DNA of 64,000 nt, from positions 16,209 through 80,208 of the forward strand of contig JAHILF010000040.1 in NCBI GenBank assembly GCA_018897105.1. Direction: 5' to 3'. Positions 1 to 8,614 of the stretch are shown piece after piece. This DNA comes from Pseudomonadota bacterium (GTDB lineage: Bacteria; Desulfobacterota; Desulfobulbia; Desulfobulbales; SURF-16). Position numbers and translations under genes: made by a program. Under the pieces are notes generated by a model. The model did no database searches. It was given only the letters and a program-made list of their open reading frames with translations, and had not been told where the DNA came from. Position 1 is the stretch's first letter. Every line of letters begins with the position of its first letter.

Positions 1-778
1 GTTGGCCCTGCAGGCCGGAGACAATGAGAAAACCGCCGAACCGGCAGAGACGCCGAAAATCTGCCTGCAGCCGATAGAGGACCGACAGGGTGAGGTTGGC
101 CATAATGAGATCAAAGGGGCCGGCAATGTCCTGCACCGGTGTATCGATGATGGTGATGCGGTCACATAGGTTGTTCTGCTCCACATTGTACCGGGCCACA
201 GCAAGGGAATCAGAACAGATATCCACCCCCACCGTGCGCCGGGAACCAAGCCGGGCGCTGATCAGGGACAATACCCCGGAGCCGCAGCCCACATCGAGCA
301 CAGCGACCGGCAGCAGCTGATCTGCTGCCGCTTCAAGCAGCGACACAGCCAGCCGGGTGCTGGGATGACTGCCGGAGCCAAAAGCCTTGCCGCCATCAAA
401 GCGGATTTCATGGGAACGGCATTCTTTTTTGGTCTGGCTGACCAGGGTGAAAGAGCCGATGGTAACAGGCGCGGCAGCTAAAGAAGCTGTCGATCCACTG
501 ACCAGTCTGGTCTCCACCAGTTCCGCCGGGGCGGATTCCCACCTGCTGTTTACCGAATCCAGTTTTTCCTGGACGGCAGTGAGGCAGACATCAAACTTTA
601 CGCCGCATTGGGCCAGCAAACCGAGCTGCCAGGCGCCGCCCTGCTGCTCAGAGCAGTTGATCTCGCCCATTTCCTGCAGCTCCCGGCACAGGAGCCGGGC
701 GCACTGCCCGTCCTCGGTTTCGATAAGAACCAGCAGCCGGGCATCATCATTTGCCTCCACCCACTCACAGAGTTTCAT
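1..778 (-). CDS. prmA: Ribosomal protein L11 methyltransferase-like (PrmA family), 3' end cut by window edge
   Basis: The ORF track omits this gene because it runs off the left edge. Translating the minus strand from the ATG at 778 (MKLCEWVEANDD) gives about 259 residues without a stop. The first ~120 residues form a variable domain. Then come the PrmA signatures FGSGSHPSTRLA (the family has FGTGxHxTT), the SAM-binding glycine loop DVGCGSGVLS, and MANLTLSVL in the place of the (D/N)xVxANI motif. PrmA trimethylates ribosomal protein L11 in the cytosol. The start overlaps the 3' end of the upstream CofD-like gene by 14 bp, so the two are probably translationally coupled. The C-terminal tail is outside the window. 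The family is secure; strict PrmA function rather than another methyltransferase of the family is likely but not proven. Confidence 0.8.
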   Translation of the reverse strand, partial: MKLCEWVEANDDARLLVLIETEDGQCARLLCRELQEMGEINCSEQQGGAWQLGLLAQCGVKFDVCLTAVQEKLDSVNSRWESAPAELVETRLVSGSTASLAAAPVTIGSFTLVSQTKKECRSHEIRFDGGKAFGSGSHPSTRLAVSLLEAAADQLLPVAVLDVGCGSGVLSLISARLGSRRTVGVDICSDSLAVARYNVEQNNLCDRITIIDTPVQDIAGPFDLIMANLTLSVLYRLQADFRRLCRFGGFLIVSGLQGQ

Positions 779-3044
779 CGACCATCACCAGCTGTTCCTC
801 AAAGACCGGGGAGGTATGGCGGAAAACCACCTTGCGGAAGAAATCAATGGTATCCATGCGGCGATTCAGCATGCGCACCTGTTCCCTGACCATGCCGGTC
901 ATGGGAATGCTGGTGATGGCCATCTTGTATTCGATATTGGAGACATAGCGGCTGTCCAGATACCAGGCATAGATCAGTCCCATCAGCATGCCCGGCGGGG
1001 TGAACCCTTCCGAGCCGCTGATCAGCCGGGTATAGAGCAGCTGATTGTCTGCAGCCGGGTTCATGCGCACCATTTGCAGAAAGCGGGCCAATTCAGCCGG
1101 GGAAAAATAGCAGCGCCGCGTCTGCTCCGGCGTAAGAGTAAGCCGGTACACCTTGCCCAGCACAAGGCCATCCTGCTCGACCGCCAGCACTTCCTTGCCG
1201 GCCGCATAGTTGCCTAGCAGCGACTGCCCCAGGGCAACCAGCACGGCACACTCGAACACCGATCGCTCAGGAAGGATATCCTCCCTGACCTTGATCAGGC
1301 AGTCAGCCGGATCATAATAGGAAAAGACACTGTCCCAGCGCATGCTGCGCTGCCACTGCTCTTTTTTTACCAACAGAAGGCCTTTGACATGATCAACATG
1401 CTCCAGGAGGATATCGGTATGCCGCCAGAGGATATCCTCCAGCTGATTTCTGATCTTGCGGTCAAGGTCCCAGCTCTGCAGACGGCGGACAAAGAGATTT
1501 CTACGCCGGTCCAGGGTCAGATGGTCTTTGCGGCAGGAATGTTTGATCCGGTAGGCTGCCGGCAATTTCGCCTTGACCTCCCGGGGGATGTTATCCCGTA
1601 CCGCCCAGATGATTTTGATCGCCTTGGCCAGGGAAGTTGGGTCATGCCGCACCTTTCGTTCTTTAAGCTCCGCTTCCGAAAAAATCCGCGCCTCCACCGG
1701 AGCAAACCCCATCTGCCAGACCTTGCCCCGGTCCAGATAGATGGGCACCTTATCCTCCACCGCATAACTCTGCAGAATATTGCCGGGAATATCCTGCAGA
1801 CCGACCAGCATCACCTGTTCAAAAAGATCGGCCACCCCGCCGGGTATGTTGCGGTGATAGGCGTTGATCAGATCGGAAACATAGAAACGCCGGCGCGGAT
1901 CTTCCAGCACCAAATCGGTTTCCCCTTTCTGGATCCAAAGATTGGCCACCAGAATCTTCAGGGCATGTTCATTTTCCCGCACCGCCTGGGCCAGTCCCGG
2001 CACTTGCAGAATCGGAACAATACTCGTATAGAGACTGCCCGGGGCAAAAACAATGATATCAGCTCCGATAATGGCGTCAATGACCTCGGGAGGGACAGCC
2101 GGCTCATCGACAAATTCGACAAAAACCCGGTCGATTGCGGTATTGCGCCTGGCCGTGGCGGTCTTGTTTTCCCCGCTGACTACCACCCCGTTACTATAAA
2201 GCACCCGCAGATGGGCCGGCGTGGTGGTAGAGGGCAGCACACCTCCCTCACGTACGCCGATCAATTTGGCCAGGCGGTTAATGCCGTCCAGCAGATCCGC
2301 AGACGACACAGTAATGCCAACGGGGATGCCCTGGTAAATCGCCGCGGCCAGCAGCAGATTGCCTAGGCAGTGCGGCCTCTCCAGCAGCTGCAGCAAACGC
2401 AGATCGCTAAACAACGAGTCCAGCAGCACAAAAAGCTCCCCGGCCATTTTGATCGGCAGACCGGAAAGTGACAGGCAGCCAGCCAGCAGTTCATTGACCG
2501 AGTCCGGACGTTTATCGAAGCGGACATTAAAAAGACTGTGCAGGATCTCCGCGGTCTGGCGGGACTCTTCGCCGGTCAGCCGGTAGGTTTCGGAGAGAAT
2601 CTTGCGGCTGATGGAAGAGAGCAGCACATGGCGGATATCCCCCAGGGCAATGATAGGCAGATCCTTGAGAAGTTCGCCGGTGGAGCCGCCGTCATCAGTG
2701 ACGCAGACAATTGAGGTGGTATGGGGAAAGAGCCGTTTCATACCCTGGAACGGGTCAGCAGGCCAGCCCGCATGGCGGCTGTCACCGCCGATCACCGTGG
2801 ACAGACCGCTACCCCCTCCAAGCACCACCACCCGAAGCTTAGACGTATCAACATTGCACAGGGTGGTCACCATATCTTCCAGGGAGGCGGTGATATGGGA
2901 CGGCGCAGGAGGCGGGCCGACCAGCACCAGCTCGATGAGCTTTTCTACCAGATTGCGGCGCGGGATAAGATCCAGAGGAAAAATCCTGTTCCTTTCCAGC
3001 TGATTAACACGTATCGATACAGGATCTTCCACTAATTGAACCAT
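765..3044 (-). CDS. CofD/YvcK-superfamily protein with long C-terminal extension
   Basis: The N-terminal half is a CofD/YvcK-type domain: a Gly-rich nucleotide-binding loop VVVLGGGSGLSTVIGG, then CVTDDGGSTGELL, GDIRHVLLSSI (YvcK proteins have GDIRN) and APGSLYTSIVPIL. YvcK proteins bind UDP-sugars and influence gluconeogenesis and cell-wall growth; CofD transfers phospholactate to make F420. About 320 further residues, roughly the C-terminal 40%, match no family I recognise; plain YvcK proteins have about 320-450 residues in total. The ORF track starts at a GTG (3077) that sits in the edge of a hairpin; the first ATG (3044, MVQLVEDP) is preferred, but neither start has a clear Shine-Dalgarno site. 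The gene lies between mdh and the prmA-like gene on the same strand. Central-carbon or cell-envelope regulation is inferred only from the family. Confidence 0.72.
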   Translation of the reverse strand: MVQLVEDPVSIRVNQLERNRIFPLDLIPRRNLVEKLIELVLVGPPPAPSHITASLEDMVTTLCNVDTSKLRVVVLGGGSGLSTVIGGDSRHAGWPADPFQGMKRLFPHTTSIVCVTDDGGSTGELLKDLPIIALGDIRHVLLSSISRKILSETYRLTGEESRQTAEILHSLFNVRFDKRPDSVNELLAGCLSLSGLPIKMAGELFVLLDSLFSDLRLLQLLERPHCLGNLLLAAAIYQGIPVGITVSSADLLDGINRLAKLIGVREGGVLPSTTTPAHLRVLYSNGVVVSGENKTATARRNTAIDRVFVEFVDEPAVPPEVIDAIIGADIIVFAPGSLYTSIVPILQVPGLAQAVRENEHALKILVANLWIQKGETDLVLEDPRRRFYVSDLINAYHRNIPGGVADLFEQVMLVGLQDIPGNILQSYAVEDKVPIYLDRGKVWQMGFAPVEARIFSEAELKERKVRHDPTSLAKAIKIIWAVRDNIPREVKAKLPAAYRIKHSCRKDHLTLDRRRNLFVRRLQSWDLDRKIRNQLEDILWRHTDILLEHVDHVKGLLLVKKEQWQRSMRWDSVFSYYDPADCLIKVREDILPERSVFECAVLVALGQSLLGNYAAGKEVLAVEQDGLVLGKVYRLTLTPEQTRRCYFSPAELARFLQMVRMNPAADNQLLYTRLISGSEGFTPPGMLMGLIYAWYLDSRYVSNIEYKMAITSIPMTGMVREQVRMLNRRMDTIDFFRKVVFRHTSPVFEEQLVMVDETL

Positions 3045-3076
3045 AATTACAGCAAGGTGTGCCTGATCCAAAGGCA

Positions 3077-3108
3077 CTGAGGGGCTGCAGATGAATCTGA
3101 GCCCTCAG
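3077..3108. terminator. Hairpin between mdh and the CofD-like gene
   Basis: A CTGAGGG/CCCTCAG stem encloses an 18-nt loop in the 94-bp spacer downstream of mdh on the minus strand. No T-run follows, so intrinsic termination is uncertain; it may be a weak terminator or an RNA-processing hairpin. It touches the alternative GTG start of the downstream gene. Confidence 0.3.
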
Positions 3109-3171
3109 CGCCCCGCAGGACAAATGTTTACTCAAGAATCGATGAACAGGATTTGTTCACCGCAGGTGATG

Positions 3172-4098
3172 TTACAGGCCGGTGGCTGCCATCTGTTTAC
3201 GCACGGCAACCTCGGACTCGGCCAGGGCCTTCTTTTCCTCGTCGGTCAGGGCAAATTCCACAATCCTTTCCACCCCGCCGGAACCCAGGACAACCGGCAC
3301 GCCGAGAAAACAGCCGGAGAAACCGAACTCACCTTCCACATAGGCGGCGCAGGGCAGCACCCGCTTGCTGTCGGTCAAAATGGCCTCGGCCATTTCCACG
3401 GCAGCCAGACCCGGCGTATAAAAGGCGGAGCCGGTTTTCAGATGATTGACGATCTCGGCGCCGCCATGCTGGGTGCGTGTAACAATGGCGTCCAGTTTGT
3501 CCTGGTCAAGCAGGTCGGTGACCGGGATGCCGGCCACATTGGCCAGCCGGACCAGGGGCAGCATGTTGTCGCCGTGGATACCCATGACCATGGCATTGAC
3601 ATCCCGGGGGGCGACCCCCAGCGCCTCGGCCAGGAAGGTGCGGTAACGGGCGGAATCCAGCACGCCGGCCATGCCCACCACCCTGTTTTTGGGGAAACCC
3701 GAGACCTTGAAGGCGGTATAGACCATGGCGTCTATGGGGTTGGTCACCACGATGAGTACGGCGTTGGGCGAATGCTTGGCCGCGTTCTCGGCGCATGTTT
3801 TGACAATGGCCACGTTCTTGGCCAGCAGATCATCCCGGGACATACCCGGCTTGCGGGCGAGACCCGCGGTGATGATGACCACATCGGAACCGGCGGAATC
3901 GGCATAATCATTGCTGCCGGTGATGCGTCCGGAAAAACCGTCAACCGGCCCGGCCTGCAGCAGATCAAGGGCCTTGCCCTGGGGCACGCCCTCCACCACA
4001 TCAAGCAGCACAATATCACCAAGACGGCGACTGGCAGCCCAATGCGCCGCCGTGGCCCCTACATTTCCCGCACCTATAATCGTTACTTTATTACGCAT
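3172..4098 (-). CDS. mdh: Malate dehydrogenase (LDH-like type)
   Basis: NAD-dependent malate dehydrogenase of the LDH-like class, interconverting malate and oxaloacetate in the cytosol. Visible motifs are the Rossmann loop [12 protein letters not shown] at the N-terminus, the substrate-specificity loop [13 protein letters not shown] whose Arg after LA indicates malate rather than lactate, [11 protein letters not shown], and the catalytic His in [10 protein letters not shown]. The start is set at 4098 (MRNKVTI): AAGGAA lies six bases upstream, whereas the ORF-track start 14 codons earlier has no such site. The length of 308 residues is usual. Together with the split pyruvate carboxylase at 18-22 kb it would feed C4 acids, though the genes are not linked. 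Downstream is the CofD-like gene; upstream is a decamer-repeat spacer. Confidence 0.93.
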   Translation of the reverse strand: MRNKVTIIGAGNVGATAAHWAASRRLGDIVLLDVVEGVPQGKALDLLQAGPVDGFSGRITGSNDYADSAGSDVVIITAGLARKPGMSRDDLLAKNVAIVKTCAENAAKHSPNAVLIVVTNPIDAMVYTAFKVSGFPKNRVVGMAGVLDSARYRTFLAEALGVAPRDVNAMVMGIHGDNMLPLVRLANVAGIPVTDLLDQDKLDAIVTRTQHGGAEIVNHLKTGSAFYTPGLAAVEMAEAILTDSKRVLPCAAYVEGEFGFSGCFLGVPVVLGSGGVERIVEFALTDEEKKALAESEVAVRKQMAATGL

Positions 4099-4121
4099 TA
4101 TCATTTCCTTGTAAGTTATAT

Positions 4122-4228
4122 CGTTTAAGCGTGATAGCATTCCAACGTGATAGCGTTTAAACGTTTAAGCGTTGGATCGTTTGAACGTTTACACGTTGGA
4201 ACGTTTGATCGTTGGAACGTTTGATCAT
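4122..4228. repeat. Degenerate CGTTTAAACG-type decamer array
   Basis: The whole spacer between kdsB and mdh consists of imperfect 8-11 bp units such as CGTTTAAACG, CGTTTGAACG, CGTTTACACG and CGTTGGAACG, many self-complementary. The kdsB stop codon lies at its edge. A second patch of the same units sits at 5835-5893, on the other side of kdsB-rsmJ. Role unknown; it could nucleate hairpins or be a slippage-generated microsatellite. Confidence 0.75.
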
Positions 4229-4996
4229 TTACACGTTTTTTAACATCTCCTCCACCCGAGCAAGATCCCTGGGCGTGTCCACCTCAATGGAATCGTGTTC
4301 CGTCAGCACCACCTTGATCCGGTAACCGTATTCCAGGGCCCTGAGCTGCTCAAGCTTTTCAAAACGCTCCCACTCCCCTTCCGGCAGACTGACAAAGGTG
4401 AGCAGAAAGCCCTTTCGGTAGGCATAAAAGCCCAGGTGTTTATAATAGGTCGGTGGCGGCGGGTGCTCGGGATCCCGCTGATAGGGAATGGATGCCCGGG
4501 AAAAATAAAGCGCCATGCCGTTGCGGTCAAAGACCGTTTTGACATGGTTGGGATCATCGATCTCCTCCTTGCGAATGATCTGGTAGATCAGAGTGGCCAT
4601 GGGCAGGGCCGGATCATCGAGCAGGGGCCGCGCCACCTGCTCGACAACCTCCACCGGGAAAAGGGGCTGATCCCCCTGGATGTTCACCACCACATCCTGC
4701 TCCGGCACATCCATGAGGGATGCGGCCTCCGCCAGTCTGTCGGTGCCCGAGGCATGATCCGGACGGGTCATGACGACCTCGCCGCCAAACCCGCGGATAC
4801 AGTCGGCAATGCGCTCGTCATCGGTGGCCACCGCCACCCGGGAAAGGATAGGCGCCGCCATGGCACGCTCATAGACATGCTGAATCATCGGTTTGCCTTT
4901 AATTTTCGCTAAAGGTTTTCCCTCAAACCGATTAGAGTAATAGCGGGCCGGGATAATGGCCACCACTTTGGGTTCCAGTTTATGTTGTAAATCCAT
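4229..4996 (-). CDS. kdsB: 3-deoxy-manno-octulosonate cytidylyltransferase
   Basis: Activates Kdo, or a Kdo derivative, as CMP-sugar for lipid A/LPS core assembly, so the organism has a Gram-negative outer membrane. The N-terminal nucleotide-binding signature IIPARYYSNRFEGKPLA is a variant of the usual PARxxSxRxPGKPL. GKPMIQHVYERA, VATDDERIADC and VNIQGDQPLFP follow, as in KdsB, and the C-terminal LEQLRALEYGYRIKV is typical. The length of 255 residues is normal. It is read toward mdh, and kdnA/kdnB lie just upstream on the same strand with only rsmJ, on the opposite strand, in between. In Shewanella the KdsB next to kdnA/kdnB prefers 8-amino-Kdo, so the same may hold here. The start ATG at 4996 has only a weak ribosome-binding site. 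Confidence 0.93.
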   Translation of the reverse strand: MDLQHKLEPKVVAIIPARYYSNRFEGKPLAKIKGKPMIQHVYERAMAAPILSRVAVATDDERIADCIRGFGGEVVMTRPDHASGTDRLAEAASLMDVPEQDVVVNIQGDQPLFPVEVVEQVARPLLDDPALPMATLIYQIIRKEEIDDPNHVKTVFDRNGMALYFSRASIPYQRDPEHPPPPTYYKHLGFYAYRKGFLLTFVSLPEGEWERFEKLEQLRALEYGYRIKVVLTEHDSIEVDTPRDLARVEEMLKNV

Positions 4997-5070
4997 AATC
5001 TTCTATTCACATTCGTTTAATCTGTATTGACGATGCAACCATTTCATGCCAGCGCAAACAGCCAGAGCCT

Positions 5071-5835
5071 ATGCCTGATACAGCCGCCAGAATCGCCCTG
5101 ATCTGCGAGGACGACCAGAAAAAAGACCAGGCAGAGCTGCTGGCAGCCCGGCTGGCAATCCCTGTCCTGGCGGAGAAAGATAACTGCGATTTCCTGCTGG
5201 CCGTGACCGGCGACAGGTTGGAGCTGCGACAGAGCGGCGCCCGGACCCCAGGTCCGGTTTTTGTCGATTTCACCAGTGGCACCCTGCGCTACAGAAGACA
5301 ATTCGGCGGCGGCAGAAAAGAGGCCCTGGCCCGGGCGGTGGGGCTCAAGGCCAACCGCTGCCCCTCGGTGCTTGACGCCACCGCCGGGCTCGGCCGGGAC
5401 AGCTTCATCCTGGCCAGCCTCGGCTGCCGGGTGCTGCTGGTGGAACGTTCAGCCATTATCGCCGCCTTACTGGAAGACGGTCTGGCGCGGACGGTCCGGG
5501 ACCCGGAACTGGCAGCCATTGTTGCCCGCATGCAGATCATCCATGCCGACTGCCTGACCCTGGACCACCTTGCCCCGTCTCCGGATGTCATTTATCTGGA
5601 CCCCATGTACCCGCACCGCAGTAAAAGCGCCCTGGTCAAAAAGGAGATGCGCCTGGTCCGCGCCCTGGTGGGCGACGACAGCGACGCCTCGCAACTGCTT
5701 GACTGGGCCCTGGGCCAGAAAGTGGCCCGCGTGGTGGTCAAACGACCCCAGGGGGCGCCCACCCTGGACGACAGAAAACCTGCCTTCGTCATTAACGGCA
5801 AAAACAGCCGGTTTGACATCTACCTGCCCAGGTGA
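5071..5835 (+). CDS. rsmJ: 16S rRNA (guanine1516-N2)-methyltransferase
   Basis: SAM-dependent methyltransferase of the RsmJ/YhiQ family that modifies G1516 of 16S rRNA in the small subunit. Motifs: VDFTSGTLRYRRQFGGGRKEALARAVGLK, spanning about residues 69-95, is the hallmark region; VLDATAGLGRDSFILASLG is the SAM loop; VIYLDPMYPHRSKSAL is the catalytic DPMYP motif. The length of 254 residues is as expected. It is the only plus-strand gene between kdsB and kdnA and is flanked on its 3' side by decamer repeats, so it is probably expressed alone. No clear Shine-Dalgarno site precedes the ATG. Confidence 0.93.
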   Translation: MPDTAARIALICEDDQKKDQAELLAARLAIPVLAEKDNCDFLLAVTGDRLELRQSGARTPGPVFVDFTSGTLRYRRQFGGGRKEALARAVGLKANRCPSVLDATAGLGRDSFILASLGCRVLLVERSAIIAALLEDGLARTVRDPELAAIVARMQIIHADCLTLDHLAPSPDVIYLDPMYPHRSKSALVKKEMRLVRALVGDDSDASQLLDWALGQKVARVVVKRPQGAPTLDDRKPAFVINGKNSRFDIYLPR

Positions 5836-5893
5836 AACGTTTAAACGTTTAAGCGATCAAACGTTTAAACGCTGGAACGCTTAAACGCTGGAA
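5835..5893. repeat. Second patch of CGTTTAAACG-type decamers
   Basis: Imperfect units ACGTTTAAACG, GCGATCAAACG, ACGCTGGAACG and CGCTTAAACG fill the convergent spacer between rsmJ and kdnA, using the same vocabulary as the array at 4122-4228. It could act as a bidirectional terminator-like structure. Confidence 0.7.
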
Positions 5894-5900
5894 CATTCCC

Positions 5901-7103
5901 TCAGATCTGCGCCGCTTTATCCAGGGCGGCTACCATCTGGGCCAGCTGCGCCTCCGACAGTTTCACCGGCACCTGATACACCAGCAGCCGGTCCATCAGG
6001 GCGGCGGAGGCAGGCAGGGCGTCCCTGTCATAGACCACCCGACGCTTGCCGTCAGGGCCGGCAAAGGGCCAGCCTGACTTGACCAGGGTGGAGCCGGCCA
6101 GCAGATGCTCCCACTTGGGATAAAAATGCCAGGTGTTGGAGCCAAAGGCAATGGCGCCAGCGCCGTTTTCAGCCAGCACGGCATTCACCGCCTTGGCCTT
6201 GGCGCCATCCGGCAGGAAAAAGCCGATAAAGGTCGCGGTATCACCCTGCTCATCAAGAATGGTGCGAAAGGTCACGCCCTTTATTTTGGCGATGGCCTCC
6301 TTCAGTGCCGCCTTGTTCTTTTTCTGCCGGCTGATCATGTCGTCCAGCTTGGCCAGCTGGGCAATGCCGATGGCACCCTGCAGCTCCATCATGCGGAAGT
6401 TGAAGCCGATAAAATTGCGGCCCTCGCCGCCCCGGGTGCCCGGATTCGGCACATGGTCATGGCCGTGATCATGGTATTCGGACATGTCACGCCACAGCTT
6501 TTCATCATCGGTGATGATCATGCCGCCTTCACCGGTGGTCATGGTTTTCACCGCGTCAAAGGAAAAGGTGCCGCAGGCCCCGAATGTCCCCAGCCGTTTG
6601 CCGGCAAGCGACCCGCCTGCGGCCTGGGCCGTGTCTTCCAGCACCGGGATGTTGTGTTTGTCGGCAATGGCCTTGATCTCTTTGATGCGGGCCTGGGCTC
6701 CCAGCATGTGCACCGGGATGATGCACTTGGTCCGGCTGGTGATCTTTTTCTCCAGATCACCCGGGTCCATGTTCAGTGTTTCGTCCACCTCGGCAAAGAC
6801 CGGCACCGCACCCACGTCAAAGATCGCCTCCCAGGTGGCGACAAAGGTGAAACACTGGGTGATCACCTCGTCACCCGGACCCACGCCAAGCGCGGTCAGG
6901 GCAACCTTCAGGGCCGACGTGCCGGAGGTGACGGCCTGGGCATGTCCCACTCCGCAGTAGCGGGCGAAATTTTCTTCAAAAGTGCGGACCTTGTAAACCC
7001 CGCGCCGCTGCTCGGGAAACTCATAACGAAAGAGGACGCCGGTATCCAGCACCTCCAGAATCTCTTTTTTCTCTTCCTCTCCAAAAACCTCAAAACCTGG
7101 CAT
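5901..7103 (-). CDS. kdnA: DegT-family aminotransferase, probable 8-amino-3,8-dideoxy-Kdo transaminase KdnA
   Basis: A PLP-dependent sugar aminotransferase of the DegT/DnrJ/EryC1/StrS family, 400 residues. SGTSALKVAL is the phosphate-binding region, LEDTAQAAGG the Asp clamp, and FSFDAVKTMTTGEGG carries the Schiff-base lysine (about K186). The N-terminal MPGFEVFGEEE and the DHGHDH motif (about residues 212-217) resemble Shewanella KdnA as I remember it. KdnA converts the 8-oxo-Kdo made by KdnB into 8-amino-Kdo, which replaces Kdo in the LPS inner core. kdnB lies immediately upstream on the same strand and kdsB follows, which supports the pathway. The start ATG at 7103 has GGAG six bases upstream. 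Another nucleotide-sugar transaminase is the alternative. Confidence 0.78.
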   Translation of the reverse strand: MPGFEVFGEEEKKEILEVLDTGVLFRYEFPEQRRGVYKVRTFEENFARYCGVGHAQAVTSGTSALKVALTALGVGPGDEVITQCFTFVATWEAIFDVGAVPVFAEVDETLNMDPGDLEKKITSRTKCIIPVHMLGAQARIKEIKAIADKHNIPVLEDTAQAAGGSLAGKRLGTFGACGTFSFDAVKTMTTGEGGMIITDDEKLWRDMSEYHDHGHDHVPNPGTRGGEGRNFIGFNFRMMELQGAIGIAQLAKLDDMISRQKKNKAALKEAIAKIKGVTFRTILDEQGDTATFIGFFLPDGAKAKAVNAVLAENGAGAIAFGSNTWHFYPKWEHLLAGSTLVKSGWPFAGPDGKRRVVYDRDALPASAALMDRLLVYQVPVKLSEAQLAQMVAALDKAAQI

Positions 7104-7108
7104 GCTTT

Positions 7109-7330
7109 TCTCCTATTGGTCTTACTGGTCTTATTGGTCCGACTGGTCGGTTAGTCAAACTAGTCTTACTAGTCTTGCTGGCCCTACTGGTCTTATTAGT
7201 CTTGTTGGTCTGTCTCGCTACGGTAGGAGCGGGCCATGCCCGCGACCATTGGCATTGCGAACGCCGCTATCGCGGGCATGGCCCGCTCCTACACCCTGGA
7301 CTAATTGGACCAGTTGGACCAGCAAGACCG
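7109..7330. repeat. TCTTACTGGTC-type degenerate repeats around a palindrome
   Basis: The 232-bp kdnA-kdnB spacer starts with about 100 bp of imperfect units such as CTTACTGGTC, TTATTGGTC and CTAGTCTTA. It ends with the reverse-complement type (TTGGACCAGTTGGACCAG), so the spacer as a whole is an imperfect inverted repeat. A GTAGGAGCGGGC palindrome sits in its centre. No gene is present. Confidence 0.65.
7223..7292. repeat. REP-like palindrome, copy 1
   Basis: GTAGGAGCGGGCCATGCCCG at the left and its near-exact reverse complement CGGGCATGGCCCGCTCCTAC at the right form a long stem over a ~25-nt loop. The same element recurs at 27170-27246 with a different loop. Such elements usually derive from REP-associated (RAYT) or MITE mobilisation. 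Confidence 0.8.
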
Positions 7331-7335
7331 CTCTT

Positions 7336-8505
7336 CTACCAACCTTTATGGGCAATCTCATAGACCCTGATCACATCCTCCAGGCTCGGCTGGCGGGGAT
7401 TGTTCTCCACCGGCCGGGTGACGGTCAGGGCGATCCTGGCCATCTCGGGAATCTGGTCGGCCGGGATGCCGAGTTCGTCAAGGCTCCGGGGAATCTCCAC
7501 ATCGCCGTTGAGATCATACACCGCCTCAACAGCTACCTGGCCCGCCTCACGCAGGGGCAGATCATCGACATCGTAGCCCATGACAGCGGCAACGCGGGCA
7601 TACTTTTCAGGATTGCCGATGATGTTGTAATCAACCACAAAGGGCAGCAGCACCGCATTGGCCAGGCCATGGGGGATATTGAACATGCCGCCCAAGGGGT
7701 AGGCCATGGCATGGACCAGCCCCACGCCGGCGGTGGCCAGGGCCTTGCCGCCCAGCAGACTGCCCATAAGCATGGCGGTGCGTGCCTGCAGATTTCCGCC
7801 GTTTGCATAGGCCATGGCCAGATTGCCGCTGATCAGAGATATGGCCTCCAGGGCGTACATATCGGAGATGGTATGGGCCTGGGTGGAGACAAAGGCCTCC
7901 AGGGCATGGGTGAAGGCGTCGATTCCCGGGGCCGCGGTCACCTGCCGGGGTAGGGTGAGGGTGAGGGCCGGGTCCAGCACGGCAATATCCGGATAAAGAG
8001 GATCGCCGTTCATGCCGCCCTTGCTTTTGGTTTTCTCGTTGATGAAAACAGCGGTGAAGGTTACTTCCGCCCCGGTGCCGGCGGTAGTGGGCACCATGAT
8101 CTTGGGCACGCCTGGTTTCTTGATCTTGCCAAGTCCCAGATAATCTTCCGCCTTGCCGCCGTTGGTGAGCAGAATGCTGATGGCCTTGGCCACATCCATG
8201 GCTGACCCGCCGCCGGCGCCGATGACACAGTCACACCCGGTTTTGGCGGCAAGGGCTGTTCCCTCATCCGCCAGCTTCAGCCCCGGCTCCGGATCAACGT
8301 GATCAAAAATCTCATATTTAACACCAGCGTTGTCAAGCGGCCCGGTTATGCTGCCAAGCAGGCCCACGCCTTTGAGATTCGGGTCAACAACGAGCAATAC
8401 CTTTTTGCCGCCCAGGTCCTGGACGGCCAGGGCCAGATCATTAATAGCGCCAACGCCGAACCGGATCTGGGTAGGTTGGGTGACGGTAAATTTTCGCGCA
8501 GTCAT
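7336..8505 (-). CDS. kdnB: Iron-containing alcohol dehydrogenase, probable Kdo 8-oxidase KdnB
   Basis: Group III metal-dependent alcohol dehydrogenase, 389 residues. The NAD-binding GAGGGSAMDVAKAI, the VPTTAGTGAEV segment, the DAFTHALEAFVS metal ligand region, and LVHAMAYPLGG...IPHGLANAVLLP with two more metal-binding histidines are all present. On sequence alone many substrates are possible. The next gene in the same direction is a KdnA-like transaminase and kdsB follows, so oxidation of Kdo at C8 for 8-amino-Kdo synthesis is the best inference. The ATG at 8505 has AGGA eight bases upstream. A butanol- or lactaldehyde-type dehydrogenase is the alternative. Confidence 0.75.
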   Translation of the reverse strand: MTARKFTVTQPTQIRFGVGAINDLALAVQDLGGKKVLLVVDPNLKGVGLLGSITGPLDNAGVKYEIFDHVDPEPGLKLADEGTALAAKTGCDCVIGAGGGSAMDVAKAISILLTNGGKAEDYLGLGKIKKPGVPKIMVPTTAGTGAEVTFTAVFINEKTKSKGGMNGDPLYPDIAVLDPALTLTLPRQVTAAPGIDAFTHALEAFVSTQAHTISDMYALEAISLISGNLAMAYANGGNLQARTAMLMGSLLGGKALATAGVGLVHAMAYPLGGMFNIPHGLANAVLLPFVVDYNIIGNPEKYARVAAVMGYDVDDLPLREAGQVAVEAVYDLNGDVEIPRSLDELGIPADQIPEMARIALTVTRPVENNPRQPSLEDVIRVYEIAHKGW

Positions 8506-8614
8506 ACTTGGTTCCTTTTCTCAAGAGAAAATAAATCTTTGCTTCCTCAGCCACTTTAAGGTTACATTGGAGATTAAACCTTAAGCTTTCTATACTACCG
8601 TAGCCCAAAGAGAG

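Noticed and set aside
387-1217. Plus-strand 276-aa ORF
   Set aside because: Antisense shadow of the prmA-like and CofD-like genes; composition is not protein-like.
3091-4128. Plus-strand 345-aa ORF opposite mdh
   Set aside because: Shadow of mdh; no ribosome-binding site and His/Gly-rich antisense composition.
4122-4228. CRISPR array
   Set aside because: Units are 8-11 bp, degenerate and without spacers, and no cas genes are in the window.
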